A stretch of DNA of 64,000 bases from Stenotrophomonas sp. Iso1 (GTDB lineage Bacteria > Pseudomonadota > Gammaproteobacteria > Xanthomonadales > Xanthomonadaceae). The position numbers and the translations under genes are program-made. Under the pieces are notes generated by a model, which saw only the letters and a list, made by a program, of their open reading frames with translations, was not told where the DNA came from and searched no databases. The first letter of the stretch is position 1, and the number at the start of each line of letters is the position of its first letter. The DNA lies in the NCBI RefSeq assembly GCF_027497995.1, contig NZ_JAODBT010000001.1, positions 744,001-808,000 on the forward strand, read 5' to 3'. This document shows positions 30,502 to 39,478 of this stretch, one piece after another.

Positions 30502-31479
30502 ATGTCCACGCCACACACTCCTGCCGAACGTCGCCAGCTGGTGCAGCAACTGCCGCCGCTGCGCGATGCTGACGAGCGCCTTATCCAGCGATTTCTGGAT
30601 GTCATCTGGGCCGAACAAGGCTTGGCGCGCGCCTCGCTGGACAGCTACCGGCGCGATCTGGAAGGGCTGGCGCGGTGGCGTGACGGTGCCAGCGGTGGTT
30701 TGGCCGGGATTGATCGTGCGGGTCTGTTTGATTACCTGGCGTGGCGTACCAAACACGGCTGGTCGGCGCGCAGCAACGCGCGTTTGCTGTCGGTGTTGCG
30801 CGCCTTTTTCGCGCAGGGCCTGAAGCGCGGTGAGCGTGCCGATGATCCAGCGTCGTTGCTGGAGTCGCCCAAGCTGCCGCGCTCGCTGCCCAAGGCATTG
30901 GTCGAAAGCCAGATTGACGCATTGTTGGATACGCCGGACATCAGCACGCCGACGGGCCTGCGTGACCGTGCCATGCTGGAATTGATGTATGCCGCTGGGC
31001 TGCGCGTGAGCGAACTGGTCAACCTGCCGGCCAATGCGGTCAATCTGCGCCAAGGTGTGTTGCGGGTGACCGGCAAAGGAAGCAAGGACCGTCTGGTGCC
31101 ATTGGGCGAGGAGTCGCAGCATTGGCTGGAGCGTTACCTGGCTGAGGCACGGCCACTGCTGAGCGGAGGCAAGCCGGTGGTCGCCACCGCGGAGGGTGAA
31201 GTGCCGCTGTTTGTGGGGGCACACCGCAAGCCGCTGAGCCGTCAGCAGTTCTGGGTGCTGGTCAAAGCGTGTGCTGCCGTGGCGGGCATCGACCCAGACA
31301 AGATCAGCCCGCATGGCCTGCGCCACAGTTTCGCCACCCACCTGCTCAATCACGGCGCCGATCTGCGCGCGCTGCAGATGTTGCTGGGGCACAGTTCCTT
31401 GTCCACGACCCAGATTTACACGCTGGTTGCGCGAGAACACCTGCAGAAACTGCACCACAAGCACCATCCGCGCGGCTGA
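30502..31479 (+). CDS. xerD: Site-specific tyrosine recombinase XerD
   Basis: Chromosome-dimer-resolution recombinase acting with XerC at dif, 325 residues. The full catalytic set is visible: R168 (AAGLRVSEL), K192 (TGKGSKDR), H271 and R274 ([10 protein letters not shown]), H297 (LLGHSSLST) and nucleophile Y306 (QIYT). The N-terminal core-binding domain has [20 protein letters not shown]. The [14 protein letters not shown] tail is that of XerD rather than XerC. It is directly followed by dsbC, the order also seen in E. coli (xerD-dsbC). ATG at 30502 is preferred to GTG at 30496. Confidence 0.95.
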   Translation: MSTPHTPAERRQLVQQLPPLRDADERLIQRFLDVIWAEQGLARASLDSYRRDLEGLARWRDGASGGLAGIDRAGLFDYLAWRTKHGWSARSNARLLSVLRAFFAQGLKRGERADDPASLLESPKLPRSLPKALVESQIDALLDTPDISTPTGLRDRAMLELMYAAGLRVSELVNLPANAVNLRQGVLRVTGKGSKDRLVPLGEESQHWLERYLAEARPLLSGGKPVVATAEGEVPLFVGAHRKPLSRQQFWVLVKACAAVAGIDPDKISPHGLRHSFATHLLNHGADLRALQMLLGHSSLSTTQIYTLVAREHLQKLHHKHHPRG

Positions 31480-31553
31480 ACGATTGGCCGGGCGAAGGCC
31501 TGCATGGCGGGGGTGTGCGAGAATTCGCCGGTTCCTCCTTTCCAGGGTTGCCG

Positions 31554-32339
31554 ATGTTCCGAATTGCCATTGCCGCGCTGTTGGGTGCGGTCAGCCTCAC
31601 CGCCTGTGCCCAACAGAAGGCGCCCGCTGCGGCCGCTACTGCCACTGCCGCCGCCACGCCTGCCGACGCTGCGGTCGAGCGGCGTGTGCGTGACGCGCTC
31701 AAGGAGCTGGATCCCAACTTCAAACCCGAATACATCGGTGCGGCGCCGTTCCCCGGCTTCCGTGAGGTAATCGTGTCCGGGCAGGTGCTGTATGTCACCG
31801 ACGATGGTCGATTCCTGATGCAGTCGCAGCCCTACGACATCGGGAAGCGTGCGATGGCAACAAGCGCTGGTCTGCTGCAGTACCGCCGTGGACTGCTGGA
31901 AACCTTGCCGCATGCTGACCGCATCGTGTTTGCGCCACCGAATGCCAAGTACACCATCAGCGTGTTCACTGATATTGAGTGTGGCTACTGCCGCAAGCTG
32001 CATCAGGACATCGCCGAGTTGAACCGCAACGGCATTGCGGTCGAATACCTTGCATTCCCGCGCATGGGATTGGGCAGCAAGGACTACACCGACATGATCT
32101 CGGTCTGGTGTTCGGACGACCGCAAGGCGGCCTTGACCGCTGCCAAGGGTGGCGCGGCCGTGCCGTCCAAGACCTGTACCAACCCGGTGGCCATGCAGTA
32201 CAACCTTGGCCAACAGTTGGGCGTCAACGGAACGCCGGCGATCTTCGCTGCCGATGGCAGCCAGTTGGGCGGTTACCTGCCGCCGGCACAGCTCAAGGCT
32301 GCGCTGGAGCGCATTGAAGGCGCCGCCGGCAGTCGCTGA
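31554..32339 (+). CDS. dsbC: Thiol:disulfide isomerase DsbC (predicted lipoprotein)
   Basis: Periplasmic disulfide isomerase, 261 residues. The N-terminal dimerisation domain (VRDALKELDPNFKPEYIGAA, LYVTDDGRFLMQSQPYDI) is joined to a thioredoxin domain with active site C143-G-Y-C146 (DIECGYCRK) and cis-Pro loop GVNGTPAIFA. The signal peptide MFRIAIAALLGAVSLTAC ends in a lipobox (LTAC, C18), followed by a Pro/Ala/Thr tether. So this DsbC is probably lipid-anchored, unlike the soluble E. coli protein. Additional cysteines in VWCSDD and SKTCTN match the DsbC structural disulfide. Confidence 0.93.
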   Translation: MFRIAIAALLGAVSLTACAQQKAPAAAATATAAATPADAAVERRVRDALKELDPNFKPEYIGAAPFPGFREVIVSGQVLYVTDDGRFLMQSQPYDIGKRAMATSAGLLQYRRGLLETLPHADRIVFAPPNAKYTISVFTDIECGYCRKLHQDIAELNRNGIAVEYLAFPRMGLGSKDYTDMISVWCSDDRKAALTAAKGGAAVPSKTCTNPVAMQYNLGQQLGVNGTPAIFAADGSQLGGYLPPAQLKAALERIEGAAGSR

Positions 32340-32366
32340 GCGGGTCTGCAAGGTGGTTGAAACAAC

Positions 32367-32403
32367 ATGCGCCCTTCCTGGCAACAGGCGGGGCGCATTG
32401 CTT
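32367..32403 (+). terminator. Probable dsbC terminator
   Basis: Stem ATGCGCCC/GGGCGCAT (32367-32374 with 32391-32398), enclosing CCTG-GCAA-CAGG with a GNRA loop, followed by TGCTTT. The U-run is weak, so efficiency is uncertain. Confidence 0.55.
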
Positions 32404-32515
32404 TGCGTGTGGTGGCGCCGGTGGATAGGGGCGGGGTGCTGCGCCATGCTTAGCCAGACCCGCCCGGGAGCGCCGCAGCAGAGCATGGCTTGCCGTTGCC
32501 GCAGGGGCGGGAGGC

Positions 32516-32555
32516 AGATAAAGAAACGCCCCTCCTGCCGAAGCAGAAGGGGCGT
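32516..32555 (-). terminator. Terminator of the chitinase gene
   Basis: Stem ACGCCCCT/AGGGGCGT (32526-32533 with 32548-32555). On the minus strand it has an inner stem capped by TTCG, and TTTCTTTATC follows (32525-32516). It lies 24 bases after the chitinase stop. Confidence 0.85.
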
Positions 32556-32579
32556 CTCAATCCCCCATCCCCGAGGAAC

Positions 32580-34805
32580 TTACTTCAGGCCATCGCTGAG
32601 CGTGTTTACCAGCGTGCCCTGCGTGTCATCACCGCTGAACTCCCAAAAGAACGTGCCACCGAGGCCCTGGGCTTTGACATAGGCCATCTTTTTGGTGAGG
32701 AGTTCCGGTGTATCCACACTCCAGAACGTCGTGCCGTCATAGAGCCAGCTGGCCTTGGCAACTTTGTCCGTGTAGACGGGCCAGCCGAGGGTCTTGAGTA
32801 CCTTCCAGTCTTCAATGCCAGCCTCATAGCGGCCTGGTGCGGGTCGGCCGCTCTGGTACAGGCCGTTGTTGACGTTGGGCACCTGGGTCCAGCCGCGGCC
32901 GTAGAAGCCCACGCCGAGGTTCAACTTGGATGCCGGCACACCGCGGCCGATATAAGCCTCGATGGCGTCATTGCTGTTGTAGAGCTTTGCATCGCCGTTG
33001 GATGGATCGGCCGGCGAATCGAACAACGCGGTGTGATGATTGGTGCGGGGCGCCCAGGCACCGTGGAAGTCGTAGGTCATCACGTTGATGAAATCCAGGT
33101 AGCGGTGATAGGTACCTGGATCGGTCACGCGGATCTTGTCGATGCCTGCACCCACGGCAACGGTCAGTAGCAGGCCGGGACGCGCTGCGTCGAGTTGGCG
33201 ACGGAACTCGGCCAGCAGACCATTGAAGTTTTCGCGGTCGGCTGGCGTGCCGCAGCTCAAGCCGCAGGAGGCCGGGTATTCCCAATCCACGTCGATGCCA
33301 TCAAAAATGCCAGCGGCCGCGCCCGGGCCACCGGCGTTGTCGGTGAACGGCAGATTGCCCTTGATGTAAGCGTCGATGCAGGAGGCGACAAAGGCCTGGC
33401 GGTTCTCCGGGCGTGCGGCGCTGGAGAAACCGCGTGACCAGGTCCAGCCGCCGAGCGAGATCAGCACCTTCAGCTGCGGATGCTTGGCTTTGAGCTGCTT
33501 GAGCTGGTTCCAGTTGCCGCGCAACGGTTGGTTCCATTGGTCGCCACGGCCACTCACGCTTTCACCGGCACCAAAGCTCTTGGTGTAGTCGGCAAAGGCA
33601 TCTCCACCGGCACCGCTGTTGGCATCGGCCATCTGGGTGACGCCCACTTCGCACCGGTTGTTGCGCACGTTGCCGAAGGCGTAGTTGATGTGGGTAAGGC
33701 GTGCGGCAGAGCCGCTGGTGTCGATGTTCTTCACCCGATAGTTGCGGCCGTAGATGCCCCATTGGGTGAAGTAGCCGATCACGCGCTTGCCGTCGCCGGA
33801 ACCGGTGTTGCCTTCGCTGCTTCCAGGGCCAGGGTTCGTTCCAGAACCGGAGCCAGGACCACCTTCGTTGCCGGAATTCGAACCCGAACCGGGATTCTCG
33901 CCGCCCGTGACTTCAGGCTGGGTAGTGATGCTGAGCACGGCGCTGTGTGCCGACGCATTGCCGGCCTTGTCACGTGCCCGCACCGTATAGGCATAGCGGG
34001 TGCCGGGGCGCAGGCCACCATCCAGATGGCGTGTGACGCTCGGCGAGGCCACCAACGTGCCATTGCGATAGAGGTCGTAGCCGGCCACACCGCTACCGCC
34101 CGGATTGTCAGTGGCCGCATTCCAGGTGAGCTGCAGCGTCTGCGTGGTTTGGGCCGCGACCTGCAGGCCGGTGGGCACGCTGGGTGCGGTGGCGTCCTTG
34201 TTTTCGGCAACGACCTTTACCTGGACCGTCGCCGAGTGGGTGCTGGCATTGCGGTTGTCAGTGGCCACTGCCTTGATCAGGTGGCTGCCGCTCGGTGCAT
34301 TGCGCCAGATGACGTTGTACGGCGCTTGGGTATCAACGCCCAGCGATACGCTGCCGTTGAAGAACTCCACCTTGCTGATGCTGCCATCGCTGTCGGAGGC
34401 ATTGGCAGTCACGGTGATGGCGCTGCCCGCTGTGAATGTGGAACCAGAAGCCGGTGAGGTCAGATTGATCTGTGGGGCCTGATTGGCGCCGCTGCCGCCA
34501 TTCCCATTGCCTGCTGGTGCGTCGCAGCGGCCAAGATTGCGGTAATAGCGGCGGCCGGCCGGGTGGTCCGGCGGCGCATTCCAGATGGTCTGGTTGGCCT
34601 GATACAACACGCCGCTCTTCTGCAGGGTGTGGCCGGGCTGGTAAATGGTGGTGCCGGCCCAGGCTTTCACCCCTTCACAGTCGGCGGCGTGGGCCAGCGA
34701 GGGCGCAATGGCACTGACGGCCAGCAGGGCCAACCAGGGGCGCCGGCCCGCTGGGGTAGGGCAGGGAGGTGGGGCCGATACGTGGTCTGCGGAATGATCC
34801 TTCAT
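32580..34805 (-). CDS. Secreted multidomain chitinase (GH18)
   Basis: Extracellular endochitinase, 741 residues, starting at 34805 with AGGAG eight bases upstream. Domain order: signal peptide 1-40 (cleavage after AHA); a CBM5/12-like chitin-binding module about 41-95 with conserved aromatic residues; a Big/PKD-like Ig domain about 110-200; fibronectin type III about 207-297; a Gly/Ser/Pro/Asn linker 298-338; GH18 catalytic domain 340-741. The catalytic motif DGIDVDWEYP puts D502, D505, D507 and acid E509 in register. A longer frame to 35504 runs through purL antisense and is rejected. Chitinases of related bacteria leave by the Xps type II system, whose genes begin at 60708. Confidence 0.95.
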   Translation of the reverse strand: MKDHSADHVSAPPPCPTPAGRRPWLALLAVSAIAPSLAHAADCEGVKAWAGTTIYQPGHTLQKSGVLYQANQTIWNAPPDHPAGRRYYRNLGRCDAPAGNGNGGSGANQAPQINLTSPASGSTFTAGSAITVTANASDSDGSISKVEFFNGSVSLGVDTQAPYNVIWRNAPSGSHLIKAVATDNRNASTHSATVQVKVVAENKDATAPSVPTGLQVAAQTTQTLQLTWNAATDNPGGSGVAGYDLYRNGTLVASPSVTRHLDGGLRPGTRYAYTVRARDKAGNASAHSAVLSITTQPEVTGGENPGSGSNSGNEGGPGSGSGTNPGPGSSEGNTGSGDGKRVIGYFTQWGIYGRNYRVKNIDTSGSAARLTHINYAFGNVRNNRCEVGVTQMADANSGAGGDAFADYTKSFGAGESVSGRGDQWNQPLRGNWNQLKQLKAKHPQLKVLISLGGWTWSRGFSSAARPENRQAFVASCIDAYIKGNLPFTDNAGGPGAAAGIFDGIDVDWEYPASCGLSCGTPADRENFNGLLAEFRRQLDAARPGLLLTVAVGAGIDKIRVTDPGTYHRYLDFINVMTYDFHGAWAPRTNHHTALFDSPADPSNGDAKLYNSNDAIEAYIGRGVPASKLNLGVGFYGRGWTQVPNVNNGLYQSGRPAPGRYEAGIEDWKVLKTLGWPVYTDKVAKASWLYDGTTFWSVDTPELLTKKMAYVKAQGLGGTFFWEFSGDDTQGTLVNTLSDGLK

Positions 34806-35117
34806 GGTGAATCTCCTGGCGGTATGGCGAGCGAAAGGCATGCCCGGGGCTGGCAGACGACAGGCGTCAGCCCAAGGGGCAAAGGGTTCTGGGGGAATGC
34901 CGGCAGCTGATGGGGGCTGGCTGTCGGGCCAAGGCAGCGGCGCCGGCACGGCTGAAGATAGCGGCGGCAGAATGTAATGCTGCTTTTCATATGGTTCGCG
35001 GGCGCAGCCTGCTGCCGCTGGCTTGCGCGGGCCAAAACCGCCTTGGACAGGAAACAGGGCCCTGGCGACGGACTCCGGTACAATGCCGGGCCCGATTCCC
35101 ACCATGGTCTCCCGGAC
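34806..35117. other. Divergent chitinase/purL intergenic region
   Basis: 312 bases with no supportable gene. A TACAAT box at 35079-35084 could be the -10 of purL, but I see no well-spaced -35. Nothing else stands out. Confidence 0.5.
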
Positions 35118-38100
35118 ATGATCGTCCTCGAGGGCGCAGCTGCCCTTTCGCCGTTCCGCCGCGAACGTCTTGAATCCCGCCTGCAGTCCATCGCCGCCGA
35201 TTTGCGTATCACCGGTGCCTGGCACGTCTATTTCACCCAAGCTGCCGATACCGGCGCGGTCGACCTGACCACGCTGGGGCGCATCGTGCAGGGCCAACCA
35301 CAAGCGGCCGAACGCGCTGACGGCGCGGTGTCGCGTTATGTGGTGCCGCGCCTGGGTACGTTGTCGCCCTGGTCGAGCAAGGCCACCGAGCTGGTGCGCG
35401 GTGCCGGCTTGCCGATCCAGCGCGTCGAACGCGGTACACGCATCGACCTGAGCGGTTGGCCGTCCGATCCGGCACAACAGGCCGCCGTGGCCAAGCTGCT
35501 GCACGATCCGATGACCCAGTCATTGCTGGAAGACATCGACCAGGCGCAGGCGTTGTTCACCAGCCTGGCGCGTGGCCAGCTTGAGCGCATCGCGCTGGGT
35601 GATTTGGAGGCGGCCAACAAGCGCTTGGGTCTGGCTTTGGCCGACGACGAAATCGATTACCTGCGTCAGCGTTACAGCGAGCTTGGCCGCGATCCGTCCG
35701 ACGTTGAACTGATGATGTTCGCGCAGGCCAATTCCGAGCACTGCCGCCACAAGATATTCAACGCCAGCTGGACCATTGATGGACGCGAGCAGGACCGCTC
35801 GCTGTTCAAGATGATCAAGAACACTCACCAGCAGACGCCGCAGCACACGCTCAGCGCCTACAGCGACAACGCTGCGGTGATCGAAGGCGAGCCGGCCGCG
35901 CGTTATCGCCCGGACCCGGCGACCGGCAAGTACCGCAGCGAAGCGGTGGTGCCCAGTGCATTCCAGATCAAGGTGGAAACCCACAATCACCCGACCGCGA
36001 TTGCCCCGTTCCCCGGCGCATCGACCGGTGCCGGTGGTGAAATCCGCGATGAAGGCGCAACCGGTCGCGGCGGCAAGCCGAAGGCCGGCCTGACCGGTTT
36101 CTCGGTCTCGCACCTGCGCATTCCGACCTTGCCGCAGCCGTGGGAAGCGCCGCGCGCGCTGAACCCGCGCATGGCGCCGGCGTTGGACATCATGCTCGAC
36201 GGCCCGCTCGGCGGCGCTGCGTTCAACAACGAATTTGGTCGCCCCAACCTGCTGGGTTACTTCCGCAGTTTCGAGCTGCCGGAAGACGGTATTACCCGCG
36301 CCTACGACAAGCCGATCATGCTGGCCGGTGGCCTGGGCGCCATCGACCGCGTGCAGGTGGACAAGCTGCTGCTGCAGGAAGGTGACGTGGTCATCGTGCT
36401 TGGCGGCCCGGCGATGTTGATCGGCCTGGGTGGCGGTGCGGCGTCGTCGGTGGCTTCGGGCGAAAGCGCCGAAGACCTCGATTTTGCCAGCGTGCAGCGC
36501 GACAACCCGGAGATGGAGCGCCGCTGTCAGGAAGTGATCGACCGTTGCGTGGCCATGGGCACCGATAACCCGATCAAGTTCTTCCATGACGTCGGTGCCG
36601 GTGGCCTGTCCAACGCCATCCCGGAACTGCTGCACGACTCCGGCGTGGGTGGTGTGATCGACCTGGGCAAGGTGCCTACCGACGACCCGTCGCTGTCGCC
36701 CCTGGAACTGTGGTGCAACGAATCGCAGGAGCGCTATGTACTGGGTATTCCGGCTGAGCGTCTGGCCGAATTCAGTGCCATCTGCGCGCGTGAGCGTTGC
36801 CCGTTTGCCGCCGTCGGTATTGCCACGACGGAAGAACACCTGGTGGTCGCTTATGGCGCCACGCCGGGCAACATCCCGGCCGATGCACCGATCGACCTGC
36901 CGATGGACGTGTTGTTCGGCAAGGCGCCGAAGATGCACCGCGACACCCTGCATCCCGCCGCGCCGCGCTGGCCGCAGCTGAAGACGGACGGTATCGATCT
37001 GCATGCTGCAGGCCTGCGCGTGTTGGCGCACCCGACCGTCGCATCGAAGAGCTTCCTGGTCACGATTGGTGACCGCAGCGTGGGTGGTTTGACCGCGCGC
37101 GAGCAGATGATTGGTCCGTGGCAGCTGCCGATGTCCGATGTGGCCATCACCCTGGCAGGGTTTGATACCTATGCCGGTGAGGCGATGTCGCTGGGCGAAC
37201 GCACGCCGTTGGCGCTGCTGGACGCTGCGGCGTCGGCACGCATGGCAGTGGGTGAGGCCATCACCAATCTGTGCGCTGCCCCGGTGCTGTCGCTGGACAC
37301 GGTGAAGCTGTCGGCCAACTGGATGGCCGCTTGCGGCCACAACGGTGAAGACGCGCTGCTGTATGACGCAGTCAAGGCCGTGGGGATGGAGCTATGCCCG
37401 CAGCTGGATATCAGCATCCCGGTGGGCAAGGACTCGCTGTCGATGCAGGCGCAGTGGGTTGTTGCAGAGACTGCGGGTGCCGGCGAAATGCACAAAAGCG
37501 TTTCGCCCGTGTCGCTGGTGATCACCGCGTTTGCGCCGGTCGCCGATGCGCGCCAGCAGCTCACACCGCTGCTCGACCGCGATACCGAAAGCGAGTTGTG
37601 GTTGATTGGCCTGGGCGCTGGCAAGCAGCGTCTGGGCGGTTCGATCCTGGCGCAGACCCAGGCCGGTCACAGTGCGTTGCCGGCCTTTGCCGGTGAAGTG
37701 CCGGACCTGGATGACCCGCAGCTGCTGCGTGGCTTCTTCGAGCTGATCCGCGATGCGCGTGAAGCCGGTTTGTTGCTGGCGTACCACGATCGCAGCGATG
37801 GTGGCGCGTTTGCCGCGTTGTGCGAAATGTCATTCGCCTCGCGCCAAGGCCTGGATATCGTGCTCGATGCCTGGGGTGATGATCCGTTCCGCAGCCTGTT
37901 CAACGAAGAGCTCGGCGCCGTGGTGCAGATTGCCAAGGAAGACCGCGCAGCGTTCGCTGACCTGGTCGAGCGTCATGCATTGACCGAATGTGCACAGCGT
38001 ATTGCGCGCCCAACCACCGCACCCATGGTGCGCGTGCAGCTGGGCGGCGAGAGTCTGGCCGAGTGGCGTTGGGAAGAGCTGTTTGATGCCTGGTGGTCGG

Positions 38101-39014
38101 TGACGCACGCCATGCAGAAGCTGCGTGACAACCCGGAAGCGGCCGATCAGGAGCGCGCTATCGCACGCAGCTTCAATGCGTCAGGTTTGAAGCCGAAGCT
38201 GGCGTTTGATCCTGCTGACGATGTCGCTGCGCCGTTCATCGCCACCGGCGCACGGCCAAAGGTGGCGATCCTGCGCGAGCAGGGCGTCAACGGCCAGATC
38301 GAGATGGCCAACATCTTCGAGCGTGTGGGCTTTGATGCGTACGACGTGCACATGAGCGACCTCATCGAAGGCCGCGTGCAGCTGTCCGATTTCCGTGGTT
38401 TGGCTGCCTGTGGTGGCTTCAGCTACGGCGACGTGCTGGGTGCAGGCCGTGGTTGGGCAACGTCCATCCTGGAGCGCCCCGCACTGCGTGAAGCGTTCGC
38501 TGCGTTCTTCGCACGCCCGGATACCTTCGCACTCGGCGTGTGCAATGGCTGCCAGATGATGAGCCAGCTCAAGGACATCATTCCCGGTGCCGAACACTGG
38601 CCGAAGTTCCTGCGTAACCGCAGCGAGCAGTTCGAGGCCCGTACGGCTTTGCTGGAAGTGATGGAATCGCCATCGATCCTGCTGCGTGGCATGGCCGGTT
38701 CGCGCCTGCCGGTGGCGGTGGCGCACGGTGAAGGCCGCGCTGAGTTTGATACCGCGGTGGACCAGGCGGCGGCCAGCATCGCGTTGCGTTACGTCGATGG
38801 CGACGGCCGCGTGGCCGAGCAGTACCCGCTGAACCCGAACGGTTCGCCGGACGGCATCACTGGCCTGACCACCACCGACGGCCGCGTCACCATCCTCATG
38901 CCGCACCCGGAACGCACCCCGCGGACGGCCAACCTGAGCTGGGCACCGAAGAGCTGGGGCGAAGACTCGCCGTGGCTGCGGATGTTCCGCAATGCGCGCG
39001 TTTGGTGTGGCTAA
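35118..39014 (+). CDS. purL: Phosphoribosylformylglycinamidine synthase
   Basis: Large-type FGAM synthase of purine synthesis: FGAR plus glutamine and ATP gives FGAM. The protein is 1298 residues, the normal size of the gammaproteobacterial single-chain enzyme. Start [18 protein letters not shown] at 35118; the frame upstream to 34977 has no PurL character. N-terminal and linker domain, then ATP-binding FGAM domain ([29 protein letters not shown]), a second non-catalytic half ([11 protein letters not shown]), and glutaminase domain from about 1038 with C1142 (GVCNGCQMM), H1263 and E1265 (MPHPERTPR). Strong terminator 62 bases downstream. Confidence 0.98.
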   Translation: MIVLEGAAALSPFRRERLESRLQSIAADLRITGAWHVYFTQAADTGAVDLTTLGRIVQGQPQAAERADGAVSRYVVPRLGTLSPWSSKATELVRGAGLPIQRVERGTRIDLSGWPSDPAQQAAVAKLLHDPMTQSLLEDIDQAQALFTSLARGQLERIALGDLEAANKRLGLALADDEIDYLRQRYSELGRDPSDVELMMFAQANSEHCRHKIFNASWTIDGREQDRSLFKMIKNTHQQTPQHTLSAYSDNAAVIEGEPAARYRPDPATGKYRSEAVVPSAFQIKVETHNHPTAIAPFPGASTGAGGEIRDEGATGRGGKPKAGLTGFSVSHLRIPTLPQPWEAPRALNPRMAPALDIMLDGPLGGAAFNNEFGRPNLLGYFRSFELPEDGITRAYDKPIMLAGGLGAIDRVQVDKLLLQEGDVVIVLGGPAMLIGLGGGAASSVASGESAEDLDFASVQRDNPEMERRCQEVIDRCVAMGTDNPIKFFHDVGAGGLSNAIPELLHDSGVGGVIDLGKVPTDDPSLSPLELWCNESQERYVLGIPAERLAEFSAICARERCPFAAVGIATTEEHLVVAYGATPGNIPADAPIDLPMDVLFGKAPKMHRDTLHPAAPRWPQLKTDGIDLHAAGLRVLAHPTVASKSFLVTIGDRSVGGLTAREQMIGPWQLPMSDVAITLAGFDTYAGEAMSLGERTPLALLDAAASARMAVGEAITNLCAAPVLSLDTVKLSANWMAACGHNGEDALLYDAVKAVGMELCPQLDISIPVGKDSLSMQAQWVVAETAGAGEMHKSVSPVSLVITAFAPVADARQQLTPLLDRDTESELWLIGLGAGKQRLGGSILAQTQAGHSALPAFAGEVPDLDDPQLLRGFFELIRDAREAGLLLAYHDRSDGGAFAALCEMSFASRQGLDIVLDAWGDDPFRSLFNEELGAVVQIAKEDRAAFADLVERHALTECAQRIARPTTAPMVRVQLGGESLAEWRWEELFDAWWSVTHAMQKLRDNPEAADQERAIARSFNASGLKPKLAFDPADDVAAPFIATGARPKVAILREQGVNGQIEMANIFERVGFDAYDVHMSDLIEGRVQLSDFRGLAACGGFSYGDVLGAGRGWATSILERPALREAFAAFFARPDTFALGVCNGCQMMSQLKDIIPGAEHWPKFLRNRSEQFEARTALLEVMESPSILLRGMAGSRLPVAVAHGEGRAEFDTAVDQAAASIALRYVDGDGRVAEQYPLNPNGSPDGITGLTTTDGRVTILMPHPERTPRTANLSWAPKSWGEDSPWLRMFRNARVWCG

Positions 39015-39075
39015 GCGGTGGTTGAATAGACGCCGGGAAAGAAAAGTTCAGCTGAACTGAAAAAAGTTTGAAAAC

Positions 39076-39106
39076 AACCGCAGGCCAAGGCCTGCGGTTT
39101 TTTTTT
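39076..39106 (+). terminator. Strong terminator after purL / upstream of adhesin 1
   Basis: Perfect 11-bp stem (39076-39086 with 39089-39099) followed by T9. The core CCGCAGGCC also forms the 5' arm of the hairpins at 47479 and 51363. Confidence 0.92.
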
Positions 39107-39254
39107 GGGCTTTTTCGCGCTGCCAACGCGTCCCCGCTGCGCTGTACCCAGTGACGAATGGACAGTGTTGATTCCACAAATCTAATCCTTTTCATCTCAT
39201 TTGATTATGGGATTTGTGACGCACATAACAACTGTATTGCGGACAGTCAGAAGT

Positions 39255-39285
39255 TTGACGTCACTGCAACCGCTGTCTTCAACTG
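39255..39285 (+). promoter_or_regulatory. Candidate promoter of adhesin 1
   Basis: TTGACG at 39255-39260 fits a -35 box. A CTTCAACT stretch follows 16 bases later, in the -10 position. The same TTGACG with a related downstream block occurs before adhesins 2 and 3. The distance from TTGACG to the ATG is 224 bases here and 223 at adhesin 3. The -10 match is poor, so this may be an activated promoter or only a shared operator. Confidence 0.35.
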
Positions 39286-39478
39286 CGCTCCGTCCTGCAG
39301 ACATCGCCAATGCAAGGGGATTTAGAGCGACGTCCGCCAACCGGCTAAAGCCCAGTGCGCCCAGTAACACAGGGAACCAGGAACACCGTGCCCGGCCGGG
39401 CCCCAGTGGGGGGCTTCCGCCGTCTCGGTGGGGTGACTTCTTCGCAAATACAAAACCCAGTCCACTCAGGAGCAATGT

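Larger units (their letters stand above)
39015..39478. other. 464-base region upstream of adhesin 1
   Basis: Contains the purL terminator (39076-39106), an AT-richer patch (39160-39240), a TTGACG-containing block (39255-39285), and then a long leader with GC-rich inverted repeats (for example around 39390-39420) running to the adhesin start. No coding sequence is supportable. The segment just before the start (ACCCAGTCCACTCAGGAGCA) resembles that before adhesin 3. Confidence 0.55.

Noticed and set aside
35079-35084. TACAAT as a confident purL promoter
   Set aside because: No -35 hexamer at acceptable spacing; kept only as a remark in the intergenic entry.
34806-35504. Extension of the chitinase frame upstream of 34805
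   Set aside because: It runs antisense through the divergent region and the purL 5' end. The signal peptide and ribosome site both support 34805.
35520-37340. 606-codon minus-strand frame opposite purL
   Set aside because: Shadow of a strongly expressed GC-rich gene; the His/Arg/Gln-rich translation has no domain.
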